Source of the DNA: Aphrocallistes beatrix
Lineage: Eukaryota > Porifera > Hexactinellida > Sceptrulophora > Aphrocallistidae
Assembly: GCA_963281255.1 (NCBI GenBank)
Contig: OY725505.1
Location: 1,736,001-1,800,000 of the forward strand
Reading direction: 5' to 3'
Length of the DNA stretch: 64,000 nucleotides
The position numbers and the translations under genes were made by a program. This document shows positions 23,089 through 33,596 of the stretch, one piece after another. Numbering within the stretch: position 1 is the stretch's first letter; each line of letters starts with the position of its first letter. The notes under the pieces were generated by a model. It had not been told where the DNA came from, searched no databases, and saw nothing but the letters and a program-made list of their open reading frames with translations.

Positions 23089-25130
23089 TTACTTATTCTT
23101 TGCTAACTTCTTTGATTGGCATTCTCTACATTTAAATTTGACCACATTTTGAGTTGTATCTGTGAGGCCAACGTATGGTTTGTGGAACCATGATCTACAT
23201 CCTGGACACAGTGTCATGTTCTTTGAAGCGAATTCTGGTAACCGACACAGACACCATAATGTAATAGTATACTCGTACTTTACACTCATTTGTATATGAG
23301 AAGATAACCTATCCTGGAGCGTAGGCAGGGTAATAATTTTTCTGATCGGAAACAATTTTGAAATTGACTCCTCATATTATCTTGGCGCCATCACAATTGA
23401 CTAGGGTCTAAACCATTAGCTAATGCAATACAAACAGTCATTGCAAATAGTCCACAATAATTTGTCCCTCTTTGCTGCTGTAATGGTTGGATTGTCACTT
23501 GTAAGTCTCCAGATTCACTCCGATATAGCAGTGCAAGCTGGATATCCAATTGTTCACTTGTGTGCTGATGGAACAACGAATCATATACAGATACATTTCC
23601 TGTATTGTCAACGCTGGAGCATACCCAATGGAGTCTGCCAGTATGATGAATTTGAAAGCTGTTTAGTGGAGCTTTAACGAACTGACGATTCTATTATCGA
23701 ATACAAGAAGTAAAAATTATAATTTGGGTAAACTCATTGAAAGAAATAAAAAAATACCTTAGATAAAATTGTATCCAGAAGTCCGAGAACGTGTGGGTAA
23801 GTGTTTTTCAGCAAAATCTAAAAAATTATAAATTATCTTTTGATCGAATGAAATTACCTCAATTCGATGAACCATCTTAAAACCTACCCCAAAGGCATTT
23901 ATAGTGACATCACTTAGGAAAGTTTGGGGATTTGAAAGTTTTTTCAGACATTCTGCCCTTGTCCTCTCATCGAGAATAGCAATAAATGTCGTATTTAAAG
24001 GAGTTAACGGAATGACTCAGTTATTCTTGAAATTGAAGGTGGAGAATTGCCAAAAGATTGAGGGATGATCGGAGAGCATGAGTGACCGAGGCCTAGTGAT
24101 CGGGTTGAAGATATAATAATTGATGTGGAGGGAGTAGAATTTAAGAGATGAAGAGAAAGGGGAGAGGATTAGCAAGAACTAGGGAAATGTGCTTAAATTG
24201 GTTACTGTAAATTACAGAGGGGGTAGGCGAATGATTCGAATTGAAATCTTAAATTCCACCAAGGGATCTTCCTTTGTTTTTAAATGTATTGGTGACCTGT
24301 CCTTGAATTATTCTAAGGGTTCTGGAGAAAAGTGGTCTCTGATCGATTGGACTACAGTTAGAAGTGTAGCTTTGTCCAAATCTTTTGACTTTTTAGCAAA
24401 AGGTAGGTTTGAATTCATCTTTTCCCCAAAAGTTACGAAGTTATCCTATAATACATAATAGCATCTAAACTTTATTCTTGTAAACATCCAAAATATAATA
24501 TCATTATCTATTCAAGTTGTATATTTTCGTCAGATAGATGGAACATAGTAAAGAAAATCTTATTCAGTGGAATTCGCTTATTAGCAACTTGAGTTTTGAT
24601 GATTAAATGGTTGCTAATAAGGAAACAGAATTAATACAAAATCTACACCTAGAACCTGAAAATTGGTTGCTAATCGAGCAATATATTGCAAATAAGCGAA
24701 TTCCAATGTACTCAAAATAGTATAATGTGCTTAATACTTAAAGTCTTAAAGTCAATTTCAAGTACGTATATAAGAAACAACAAATAGAAAGTCAAGTAGT
24801 CTCCTATGATATAATATAAATAATTGGAAACTTACTAGTTGTTTTCTGAGTAGCCCATGATAAAATCTTCCGTAAGGTATTGACATTGTGAGATTTAAGA
24901 TCTTGTTTTACCAGCTCTATCATCTCAAATTCTTTATATGTTCCAGTCAGTAATCTCCAGAAATCTTCTTTAGAATCAGAAACATGCTTCCTGAATTGAT
25001 AATTGCCTACTGCTGATAGTGAACCCTTCCAAGAGTAGACCACTGCTATAGATTCGCCAGTCACCTTTTGGAACCTACCGATCGAGTCTAGCAAATAATC
25101 CCTTGCGTTTCCCTTGGTTATAAGAGGCAT
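23089..25130 (-). pseudogene. Ulp1-like cysteine protease with C-terminal PHD finger, KDZ-type element second gene
   Basis: Minus strand, convergent with the transposase. A 5' exon candidate (25130-24831, starts MPLITKGNARDYLLDS) ends in a consensus donor GTAAGT; I do not recognise it. Coding-like sequence follows at about 24450-24230 (KKSKDLDKATLLTVVQSIRD, one in-frame stop). The protease exons are clear: FLSDVTINAFGVGFKMVHRI (to about 23859), intron, ILLKNTYPHVLGLLDTILSK, a 67-bp intron (23757-23691), then FVKAPLNSFQIHHTGRLHWV. Ulp1/C48-type active-site residues are visible: His in LHWV (23630), Asp in VYDSL, Gln in QQQRGT and Cys in NYCGLFA (about 23456). A frameshift follows GLDPSQL. Then comes CLCRLPEF…CPGCRSWFH…FKCREC, a PHD-like zinc finger ending at 23089. 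Such proteases process SUMO-type conjugates; the role in the element is unknown. Confidence 0.75.
24565..24708. mobile_element. TA-flanked MITE inside the KDZ-type element
   Basis: Ends CAGTGGAATTCGCTTATTAG and AATAAGCGAATTCCAATG, followed by TA. Same family as 1927-2081. It lies between the 5' exon candidate and the next coding block of the Ulp1 gene, so it may be intronic. Confidence 0.7.
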
Positions 25131-25623
25131 GACAGCTCACACTGATTCTATAATTCGTTAAATTAAGTCCAATGCTATTTATTAGTTTTGTATTCGAAGA
25201 CCTATAGTATCATGGTTTGTGCACTTACATTACTTGTCATCAACACATTACTTGTCAATGTGACAATTAATTTAGCAACTGGCTTAAATTGAAATTAGTT
25301 ACTTTCTATGACATATCATATTGACCAGAACTATTTGGGGACAGAATAACATATCATCGCATTGATTATGAAATATTTTAACACTGCTGTTTAATTAAAC
25401 GAGAGAGGAGAATATATTTAATCTGTTCATAGCCTTCTCTATAAAGGCTGTGATAAAGTCCATTATTTCAAGCGACAAATCTTTGCAATTCGTCAATCTG
25501 ATTAATTGACAAATCTGTTTAGAAACCGGGATGGAGGGAATTCAAACGAAGGGATATAATAATGTACATGCATACAAAACTTAATGGACATGCGCACTGT
25601 ACTTTTTAATATATGGATTTTTA

Positions 25624-25790
25624 GCATGTTGGAGTCTTTTGGCTATGGCTCCACTAAGATCTGACCTCAGACGAAAATGTCGACTCATCATGGAATTATG
25701 ACGTCATTGTCACATTTTTATAATTAGAAATTTCAAATTTTTCTTTTGGCCATAACTGAGCCATTTTAGGTGATAGAAGACTGAAACACA
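25624..25790 (+). repeat. Family A fragment, right of the KDZ-type element
   Basis: Continues GCATGTTGGAGTCTTTTGGC…, exactly where the left fragment stops at 20518. It is truncated after GATAGAAGACTGAAA. Confidence 0.85.
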
Positions 25791-25839
25791 AGTAGTACTA
25801 TAATTGAATAAAATATATTTAGATCAATTCGAGAAATTT

Positions 25840-26060
25840 TGTTTTTCAAAATATGTTTGGGGAACCTATATATTATCGATATATCCTTTCATTTAAGATT
25901 TTATTGGATGTTATATCTTCAATAGTTCTTAAGATATTACTTTGGCATCCTTCGGGAGAGGATTTTTTGCCCGAAATTTATTTAAATTCAGCTATAACTC
26001 ACGAACCAATGGTTAGATCTGAACAAATCGTTTTTTTAATTGTCAGAGTTTCATTTCTGA
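25840..26060 (-). repeat. Family B fragment
   Basis: GAACCTATATATTAT, ATATCCTTTCATTTAAGAT and ATGGTTAGATCTGAACAAAT correspond, inverted, to about 53390-53570 of the fuller family B copy. It probably extends weakly to about 26460. The 70-residue frame here is incidental. Confidence 0.6.
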
Positions 26061-26799
26061 TCTGATTATCGCAAGATATTTGCTATTAAACGAGCCATTT
26101 CCTGAGTATTATACGAAGGAATTCTCTTTTAGATCTATTTTGATTCGATATTAATCGTCTTTCTTCTAAATACTTGGATTAAATGATCTCAATAGGGGGT
26201 AAACAATGATTGATTTCCATATAATTTAAGCGAATAAGTAAAAACAACTGATTATAACTCGTTAAAAAGCCTCCATTCATTTTCAATTTTTAGTGGCGCT
26301 AAACATTAGGGGGTAAAATCATAAAAAAAGTTCACAAATAAATACGGGAAATTTTAAATGCAAAATTGCGTAGAATTATACAAATTTAACATCATTTTTG
26401 TACAAAAAAAGCAATATTTCTCGTATTAATAAGACTTTTTCCCCGTATTTAAACCATAAAAATCGATTTGAATATGTATATGTTCCACATTAAATAGGAA
26501 TTCGAGCAAAGTACGTATGAATATTCTTTCTTAACACTGCGCCAAATAGGAATTGTATTTATGATGGAATGAATCGGATTGACATAATAAAAATGAGAAA
26601 CCACATTATTCGTGATGATATTATTACCGCTAATAAATAATTATATGCATCCACAAAACTATTTTTAAATGTTACTATCGTAACATTTGTGCATTCCCCT
26701 GATCGATAAGATAGAATGAATTTTATTCGACGATATTAAGATAATAATGCAATTATATGATATTATTTGAATATATTATTTGATGTCAAATATATTATA
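26061..26799. other. No clear feature
   Basis: AT-rich. CCCCTGATCGATAAGATAGAATGAA-like sequence near 26697 recurs near 34141, so a diverged, unnamed repeat is likely. Confidence 0.4.
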
Positions 26800-27065
26800 C
26801 AAATGCGCTTCGCTTATTTGCGTGCGAAGCTGGAGAACGCTGTGTTTACCGGAGGCGCCCTTTGGGCGCCTAGTGACACATTGATCAATTATAAGGTAGA
26901 TAACATCTCTAAATACGTGTGTCCTACTGCTATAATCGATATTGCAAGAAAAGTCCCCAAATTTGTCAATTTTTAAAATTTGATGCGTAATAATGACGTT
27001 ATAACAGAGTGATGAGTCATCATTTAATGATGATAGTTACATCATATGTGCAGTATATTAATATA

Positions 27066-28333
27066 CAGGGTGGCCGAATAAAATTGAGACAAATTTACTT
27101 GCTTTAAAAGTCAACTTTGGATCAATTTAAAATAACATTAGCTACTAAAATTCTCTTTTTGCATAGCAATATTGTATTATCATTGTAAAATTGTGAATGC
27201 TAGTTCGAAAATGAAAGAATTAGAAGAGAGAAAAGTTATTCAATCATTTTTTAATTATGGACAAACTGCTTCTCAAATATGGAGACATGTAAAGTAAGTA
27301 GATATTTCACGAGCTAGTCTACAGAGTTGTCAAACAGCTCCAAAATGGTGGGAATAGCTCCAGAAAAACGGGTTCAGAAGTTAAATTCTTAGAGACCACT
27401 CGTATTGCGAAGAGAAAGATAACTGATCGTCTCCGGCGGAATCCCGCCCAGTCAGTCGGAAATCGCGAGGGAGATCGGAATACCGAAATCAACGGCCCAA
27501 GACATTGTCAGAATAGACTTAAAACTAAGGGCAAGGAAGAAAGAAACAAAACAGGCCCTCGTAAGCCCCCAAAAGGTCAAGAGAGCTACAAGTACGATCT
27601 TTGGAGGCGATTTGCACAGGCGAGTGCTGTTCAGTGATGAAAGAATTTTTAATGAACCAGCCCATTAATCGGCAGAACGATCGAGTTTACGTCAAGGAAG
27701 GGATTAAGAAGTCTCTTAATGAGAAAACAGTAGTTGAAAAGAGCAAATTCAGTCGGAAACTGATGGTTTGGGCAGGGGTAGCTCATAACTTGAAAACCGA
27801 TCTTGTTTTCTTCCGACAAGGGGAAACTTTGGATGCAGATCGGTACCAAAGTGCGATTTTAGCTCCAATCGTTGTTCCCCTTTGTCAACAGCACGATCTT
27901 GTTTTCCAACAAGACTCCGCACCATGCATGCCACACTACTAAGAGAAACGCAGAATTTTTGAGATCCGAAAATATCAATTTTTGGACAAAAGAAGATTGG
28001 CCCCCAAACTCACCCGATCTCAATCCTCTCGATTACGGAATTTGGGGTATGCTGCAGCAGGAGGTATATCGCGTACCCCCAAAAAGTTTGCAAGATCTAG
28101 AAAGAAAAATTAGGAAAGCTTGGGAGAAAATGGATCAGTCCAAGGTTAATCAATGTATTGATATATTTAAGAGCGGACTATGACAGTGTGAAGATGCCAA
28201 AGGCGGGCATTTCGAATGAAAATAGCTTCTAACATCATATTAGACCAGTTAATACTATGTAACTTGAATAGACTGAATTATCGAATTTTATACACATTTT
28301 TCACTTTTGTCTCAATTTTTCACGGTCACCCTA
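27066..28333 (+). mobile_element. Tc1/mariner-superfamily element, maT-like (DDxD), defective
   Basis: Left end CAGGGTGGCCGAATAAAATT, right end AAAAATTGAGACAAA-containing inverse ending in CACCCT, TA on the left. It encodes a decayed transposase on the plus strand. The right terminus is mutated, so its last base is uncertain. Confidence 0.8.
27211..28183 (+). pseudogene. maT-like transposase relic
   Basis: The N-terminal part starts MKELEERKVIQSFFNYGQTA (27211). A second HTH near 27460 reads SEIAREIGIPKSTAQDIV. First Asp in LFSDERIF (27625), second Asp in VFQQDSAP (27905), third Asp in NSPDLNPLDYGIW (28010-28048). The last position is Asp, as in maT elements. The spacing of the last two, allowing for the frameshift at about 27920, is 37-39 residues. 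There are several stops and frameshifts. Confidence 0.8.
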
Positions 28334-28728
28334 CACATTAGTCAAAAACAAAAACGAAATTTCAAAATATAAAAAAAGTGACAATGATATCATAATTCCA
28401 TGATGGGTGGACATTTTGGTCCGAGGTTAGAGCTTAGTGGAGCCATAGCCAAAAGACTCCCTCATGCCAAAAACCAGCTTTCTGTACCTGGTAGTTGCTT
28501 CAATCAATTCGTTACAGATATATAAATATATATACACACATTAATCTTTTAATAGTAAGGATAACTATGCCTAAAATACTAATAGAATAATTAATCTAAT
28601 CTTCCCTAATCAAATCTTGTTACATCTATATTACTTACCCTTACTGTTCAGTTTATTATTTATTTTCAATTGTCTGGCATATTCTTGAAACATTTAAATA
28701 AGATTATTGATATATTTATATATACAAG

Positions 28729-28758
<30 letters not shown>

Positions 28759-28760
<2 letters not shown>

Positions 28761-29714
28761 GGTGCTCCAAAAAATACCAAAGTTTGAATCTTATAATGCA
28801 CACTCTTCAAATGGTTTACCTTGATCACCAAATATTCACCATAAAATATTCATGCAATTTGGGGATGGTTTAGTGGTCGCGCAAACCTCCGGCCAGAAGT
28901 TGTAAAAAGCGTACTTCTGACATTTAAATAAACTAGTAGTTTGATTTTTGTAATATTTGAGGGTGGTTTTATATCAGCTAATGATACATTTTAATAACCT
29001 AAAATCTACCGGTTCCGAGATATTGGTGAAAACAGTTGGGACCAGCCTTCATACAGTACACCCTCGCTAATCCGAACAGCTCGAAAAAATCGTTCGGATT
29101 AGTGAATTTGTTCCGATTAGAGAAATAACACTAATTCAATAGGGCATCCATTATAATAAATTTGAATGTTAGAATATTAAGGATATTATTTCGCTATGAT
29201 TGCTTTTTAACGAGGTTTCTCAATCTTATCGAAATAGATTCAAGTTATATACGTTTATTCAAAGCATAGAGGCGTATAAAATTATATTTTGAGTGTTCGG
29301 ATTTTAAGAATGAAGTGTTCGGATTAGCGAGGGTTCGGATTGGCGAGGTTCGGACTATCGAGGGTGTACTGTACTTGAAATAATTAATGGTCCCAGCTGT
29401 TTTCACCAATATCTCGGAACCGGTAGATTTTAGGTTATTAAAATGTATTATTAGCTGATATAAAACCACCCTCAAATATTACAAAAATCAAGCTACTAGT
29501 ATATTTAAATGTCAGAAGTACGCTTTTTACAACGTCTGGCCTCAACTCGGACATATCCCATTATAAATTAGCACGAGGGTGAGGCTACCTTGCGCAACCA
29601 CTAAACCATCTCCAAATTGCATGAAAATTTTATGGTGAATACTTGGTGATCATGGTAAACAATTTGAAGTGTGCATCATAAGATTCAAACTTTGGAATTT
29701 CTTGGAGCACCCTA
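28759..29714. mobile_element. Foldback element C, copy 2, with nested MITE
   Basis: Inverted ends AAGGTGCTCCAAAAAATACC and GGAGCACCCTA, inside (TA)n tracts. About 640 bp once the nested 318-bp MITE is removed, matching copy 1 at 3791-4468. Confidence 0.75.
29054..29371. mobile_element. pogo/Tigger-like MITE nested in foldback C
   Basis: Ends CAGTACACCCTCGCTAATCC and TCGAGGGTGTACTG, TA at 29052-29053 and 29372-29373. The uninterrupted site exists at about 4127 in copy 1 (CCTTCATAGTTAAAATTATT), which confirms TA insertion. Confidence 0.85.
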
Positions 29715-30223
29715 ATATATATATATATTTATATATATACACTACCAGGACAAAAGTATTTATCCACCACGAAAACCTCCATACGAATATTTTTTAAAGT
29801 ACCGGTATAGATCTATTTATAAAAGCATATGTACTCTAACTGTCAGAAATACACTATTTTCGTTTTCAAATTCGTAAACTTCACATTCTAACTATTTGTA
29901 TTTGAGAACCTCTTCTCAATTACTCACTCGCAAGTTTAAAAATATCCACCACGGCCTACTTAATACACCGCCGTGTATGCCACCGAGAAAGCATGAAAAA
30001 TAGAAGGCCAATTTACACAGTTAAAAGTTCAATTAGACCGATAAATCAAAATCCGTATACGTTAGACTTTATAAATGTATAATTATCATATATAAACATA
30101 ATATCAGGGTATGCAATTCAGCTATCAATAAATTGATGCCATCATGTGATTGCGAAGACGCTCTTGATAGAACGAAGGTTGTTGCTGTTATATCTCATTT
30201 TAAACCTCGTTATCATCATTTAT

Positions 30224-30752
30224 AATGCTTGAATTTTTTATTGGGCAAAAATAGATATGCCTAAATCCCAAAATTCTGGCAATCTTAATTGGAATGTCTA
30301 TGCATTTCTCCGTTGCTATGAAAACAAAAATGAATGTTTATACCATGACTCAAAAGATATAACTCGTATATACAAAAAATTGGACCATTAAATCAGCAAT
30401 TTATTATTTCGTATATGATAATAATGCTGTTCAAGTGTTTATTCTCAATATTCTCTGGGCTATCTAGGATTTAGTCACATCTCATTACTTCTCTATAGAT
30501 CGTGATTAAATCCTAGATAACTAAGACAATATTGAAAATTGCACGTGAACTGTATTATTGTCCTATAGGAAGCAATACTTGCGGGTTGACTGGTACAAAT
30601 TGTTTAGTATCTACGAGCTATACCTTTTGAGTTATGGCTTAAACATTCATTGTTTTCATAGCAACCGAAGAATGCATAAACATTCCAACGAGATTTTCAG
30701 AATCTTGGGATATGGCCTTCCTATTGTTGTCCTATAAAAAAATCAAGCATTA
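30224..30752. repeat. Foldback element H
   Basis: TAATGCTTGAATTTTTTATT on the left and AAAAAAATCAAGCATTA on the right, with inverted similarity inside (CCGTTGCTATGAAAAC against TTTTCATAGCAACCG). About 530 bp, nested in the long-TIR Tc1 element. Confidence 0.7.
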
Positions 30753-30755
30753 GAA

Positions 30756-30974
30756 ATGCAGATACAGTTGGCTGGTGGAAATCTACCGAATAAAACGATT
30801 TGCCTAGTCAGCAATCCCATCCATAATTTATTTGCTTGGGTTAAACTAAATCTATTAAAAAGGCGTCCAAAGAATTTTACAAAGCTGAAAGAGGAACTAA
30901 CCGCTATTTGGGAAATTGTCAATAGTGATATTCTAGAAAATCATTGGCTTTCGATGCCAAGTGCTGATTGGTAA
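30756..30974 (+). pseudogene. Inverted C-terminal piece of a Tc1 transposase
   Basis: Reads SNPIHNLFAWVKLNLLKRRP then FTKLKEELTAIWEIVN: the region around and after the DDE glutamate, with the Glu replaced (NPIH for NPIE). It is on the plus strand, while the rest of the transposase in the same element is on the minus strand. Confidence 0.7.
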
Positions 30975-31063
30975 TTGATAATGATGGTCATAAAATAATT
31001 TATTAAATTTGCGAGTTTCGGTATTAGTATATTTTCACAAAATGAATGAATACCTTACCTATT

Positions 31064-31750
31064 CTATTTCATTAAGCAACATAGCCTTCGATAACTTTGC
31101 TGTATGCTTAGGATCGTTGTCTTGAACGAGGAAACAAGTATCCTAGGAAAGGTGAAAGCATTCAGCATCTGTGAGAAAATGCACAAAGGGAAAGTCCCCA
31201 TTGAGAAGAGGCAGCCCATATATGACCCTTCTGGGTGTATTTTAAGGTGGTCTGAGTTTCGCCATGTCCCATTTTTGTCCACATCCGGATACGCCCTCGA
31301 AACAACCAAATTGAGGCCTCGTCGGCGAAAATAGCATGATGCCATTGATTATTGATGTGTTCCTTTGCCCATTGAATCCTATAGCGTTGATCTTTTTCAG
31401 ATAATAGAGAAATAGGACCTATTCCTTTATTATCTGAAAAAGATCAACGCTATCTATTCGATAGGTGTTGGGTAAGGCTTGGAATATTTAAGTTTTCCCA
31501 AGCAACTGTTCATGGTGTCTCTTTCTACTTCAACCGGACAGTTAGCTGTAAAATTATGAATTGAAATTGAGGGATTGAGGGATTGAGGTTGATGGTCCTA
31601 GTAACATATTTCTTGATTTTAGGAATGAGTCTACCTGGTCTACATGCGCTATTCTTGTGAACAAGAGAAGTTCCGGACTTCATTTGAGAGATTAGGTTGC
31701 AAACGGTGGCTATAGTAATTGTATTTGTCTTCTCTTGGATTCTTGAGACA
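31064..31750 (-). pseudogene. Tc1-like transposase relic, N-terminal and central part
   Basis: On the minus strand: HTH-like TITIATVCNLISQMKSGTS near 31720, SACRPGRLIPKIKKYVTR, then LLSEKDQRYRIQWAKEHINN near 31400, IFADEAS (first Asp, about 31325) and VQDNDPKHTAKLSKAML (second Asp, about 31115). The DDE glutamate block is missing here but lies inverted at 30756-30974. Stops and frame changes are present. Confidence 0.75.
31381..31453. repeat. 73-bp near-perfect palindrome in a transposase relic
   Basis: 26-bp perfect arms (31381-31406, 31428-31453), and the centre is also almost self-complementary. One arm is the genuine coding strand of SEKDQRYRI; the other is an inverted copy replacing upstream coding sequence. 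Confidence 0.9.
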
Positions 31751-32547
31751 TGAAGATAAAAATAAGTAGTCTAAGTAGTCTAATACAGAGAATGTCAATG
31801 AATTGGAACAAACTAAAAAAATGGTATGTCATTATGACGTCATGCTATAATTTTTAACAAATATAAAATTTCTTAATAATAAGGGTTTTTGTGCACTTAG
31901 TACTTACTTTCGAATAGATTAATGATAATGCTTATACAAACAAGATAAATCTACAGAATGACCAGGAATGCATAAAAGTGAAAATTCTAGACAATTATCG
32001 GATATACTGAAACGATGTTTAAAATGAGCTAGAACAGCAGCAATTTTCGTTTTAAAAAGAGCCTCTTGCACAATCATGACATATCATTTTTTTCACAGCT
32101 GAATTGCATACCCTGATATGTTGTTTATATATAGGTAATAATACATTTCTGGTCCATTGTATACTGTTTTTGCTCTATCGGTCTTAAACTTTGAACTGTG
32201 TCAAAACTGACCTTCCATTTTTCATGCCTTCTCGGTGATGTACACGGTCGTGTATTAAGTAGGCCATGAATCACCTTTGATACCTGATGCTACGAGTCCC
32301 TTATCATGGTTGTTATATATGACGGCGATTATGACTCAAGAGGCATAGGTTGCCAATTTCCTACATGAGAATAAATATTTTTGTTGAAAGTTTCAAAAAT
32401 GAGTCACTCGGATGGGTAGCCAACGAATTTATATTAAAAAAAGAATGATTCTTACACTTTGAGTACATATTCCTTTATGAATAGATTCATTCTAATACTT
32501 TTGTATATAATTTTTTGTGGTGCACGAATATTTTAGTCCAGGTAGTG

Positions 32548-33040
32548 TATATATAAATAGGGGTTATAAAGGATAAAAAACAACAAATTATTCTGGCAAT
32601 AAGTTTAAATGTATTCGCAACGATTTCTTGATCATATAAGGGATTTGATAAGAATGTAAAAAGAAACGAAAAATATTGAATTACGGTTATGACATGGAGG
32701 GGGAACCCGAAGTAGTGCAATATGAATGGACTTCTAATGTTTGGTTGAGCTATACATTAGGGAATGCTTAATCCGGGGCAAAATACCAAAGGGCATCCTT
32801 ACATTGAGGGGGGTTTCGCTAGCGGGACCTGTGATGGGCGGTTAGCGATGCCATCAGAATTCCTTGGAGGCTACGTTCACGAGGGAGGACAGAGTCAGGA
32901 GGATTTTCTGAAGAAATATTTGTAGCATAGGAAGGGGATGGTTATCTTAAACATCAGCTGAATATTCCTCCAGAGGATTCTGCTTATTAGATTGATCCTT
33001 AGTTTTAAGTATGATATGTTATGTATTATTGTAAATGATT
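32548..33040. other. No recognisable feature
   Basis: Less AT-rich than its neighbours (for example 32760-32960), but no open frame or repeat end was found. Confidence 0.35.
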
Positions 33041-33069
33041 ATCCTTACTATTAAAACTCGATTAATATT

Positions 33070-33102
<33 letters not shown>

Positions 33103-33596
33103 GTTACGAATTGATTGAAGAAACTGCCGGGCGCAGAAAGCTGATTTTTGGCATGTGGGAGTCTTTTGGCTATGGCTCCAGTAAGTTCTGAGCTCAGACC
33201 AAAATGTCGACTCATCATGGAATTATGACGTCATTGTCACATTTTAAAAAGTTAAGCAACACAGTTATTCGGGCATAACTCAGCCATTATAGGAGATAGA
33301 AGGCTGAAATTTTAATAGAATCTGTATACTAACATGTCTCACATATGATGCAACTATCATCAAAAAATGATGACTCATCACTTTGTTATGACGTCATCAT
33401 TACGCATCAAAAATTTTTAAATTCACAAATTTGGTGATTTTTCGAGTGATATCGATTAGCACAGTAGGACCGACATATTTAGAGATGTTATCTCCCTTAT
33501 AATTAACCAATGTGACTCCAGGCAACCGAAGGGAGCCTCCGGCGGACACAAAGTGTCCGCCAGCCGCGCAGCGCAAGCAAGCGCGAAGCGCGCTTG
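33041..33596 (+). repeat. Family A repeat, most complete copy
   Basis: 556 bp from ATCCTTACTATTAAAACTCG to CGCGCTTG. The tail contains GGCGGACACAAAGTGTCCGCC (perfect 9-bp stem) and AAGCGCGAAGCGCGCTT (perfect 7-bp stem). It makes a good reference for the family. Confidence 0.9.

Larger units (their letters stand above)
20519..25615. mobile_element. KDZ-type (Zisupton/Kyakuja/Dileera-like) DNA transposon, 5.1 kb, complete
   Basis: The termini are inverted repeats of about 100 bp: TATTAAAAAGTACAGTG, CATGTCCATTAAG and CGAAGGG…GAATTCCCTCC near 20521-20660 recur inverted at 25515-25615. It is flanked by an 8-bp target duplication, GATTTTTG at 20511-20518 and GATTTTTA at 25616-25623 (one change). 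The host family A sequence reads GATTTTTGGCATG when uninterrupted, which fixes the junctions. Two convergent genes fill it: a KDZ-like transposase (plus) and an Ulp1-protease/PHD gene (minus), whose stops are about 24 bp apart. Both have decayed by a few frameshifts. A MITE sits inside at 24565-24708. Confidence 0.85.
26800..28562 (-). repeat. Family A repeat split by a maT-like element
   Basis: Tail half 26800-27065 (GGCGCCC/GGGCGCC hairpin at about 26853-26869) and head half 28334-28562 (…TTCGTTACAGATATA…AATAGTAAGGAT), separated by the transposon at 27066-28333. Confidence 0.8.
29740..32547. mobile_element. Tc1-like element with long inverted ends (2.8 kb)
   Basis: Outer ends CACTACCAGGACAAAAGTAT and its diverged complement at 32510-32547, next to TA. 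Further inward, inverted matches continue for about 400 bp (GGGTATGCAATTCAGCT at 30111 against AGCTGAATTGCATACCC at 32098). It encloses a foldback element, a rearranged transposase relic and a palindrome. Confidence 0.7.

Noticed and set aside
20519..25615. Reading the KDZ and Ulp1-PHD genes as host genes
   Set aside because: They lie exactly between TIRs and an 8-bp target duplication inside a repeat, so they belong to the transposon.
33041..33596. Family A as a tRNA-derived SINE
   Set aside because: I could not find A and B box promoter motifs or a tRNA-like head, and there is no poly(A) or simple 3' tail at the GC-rich end.
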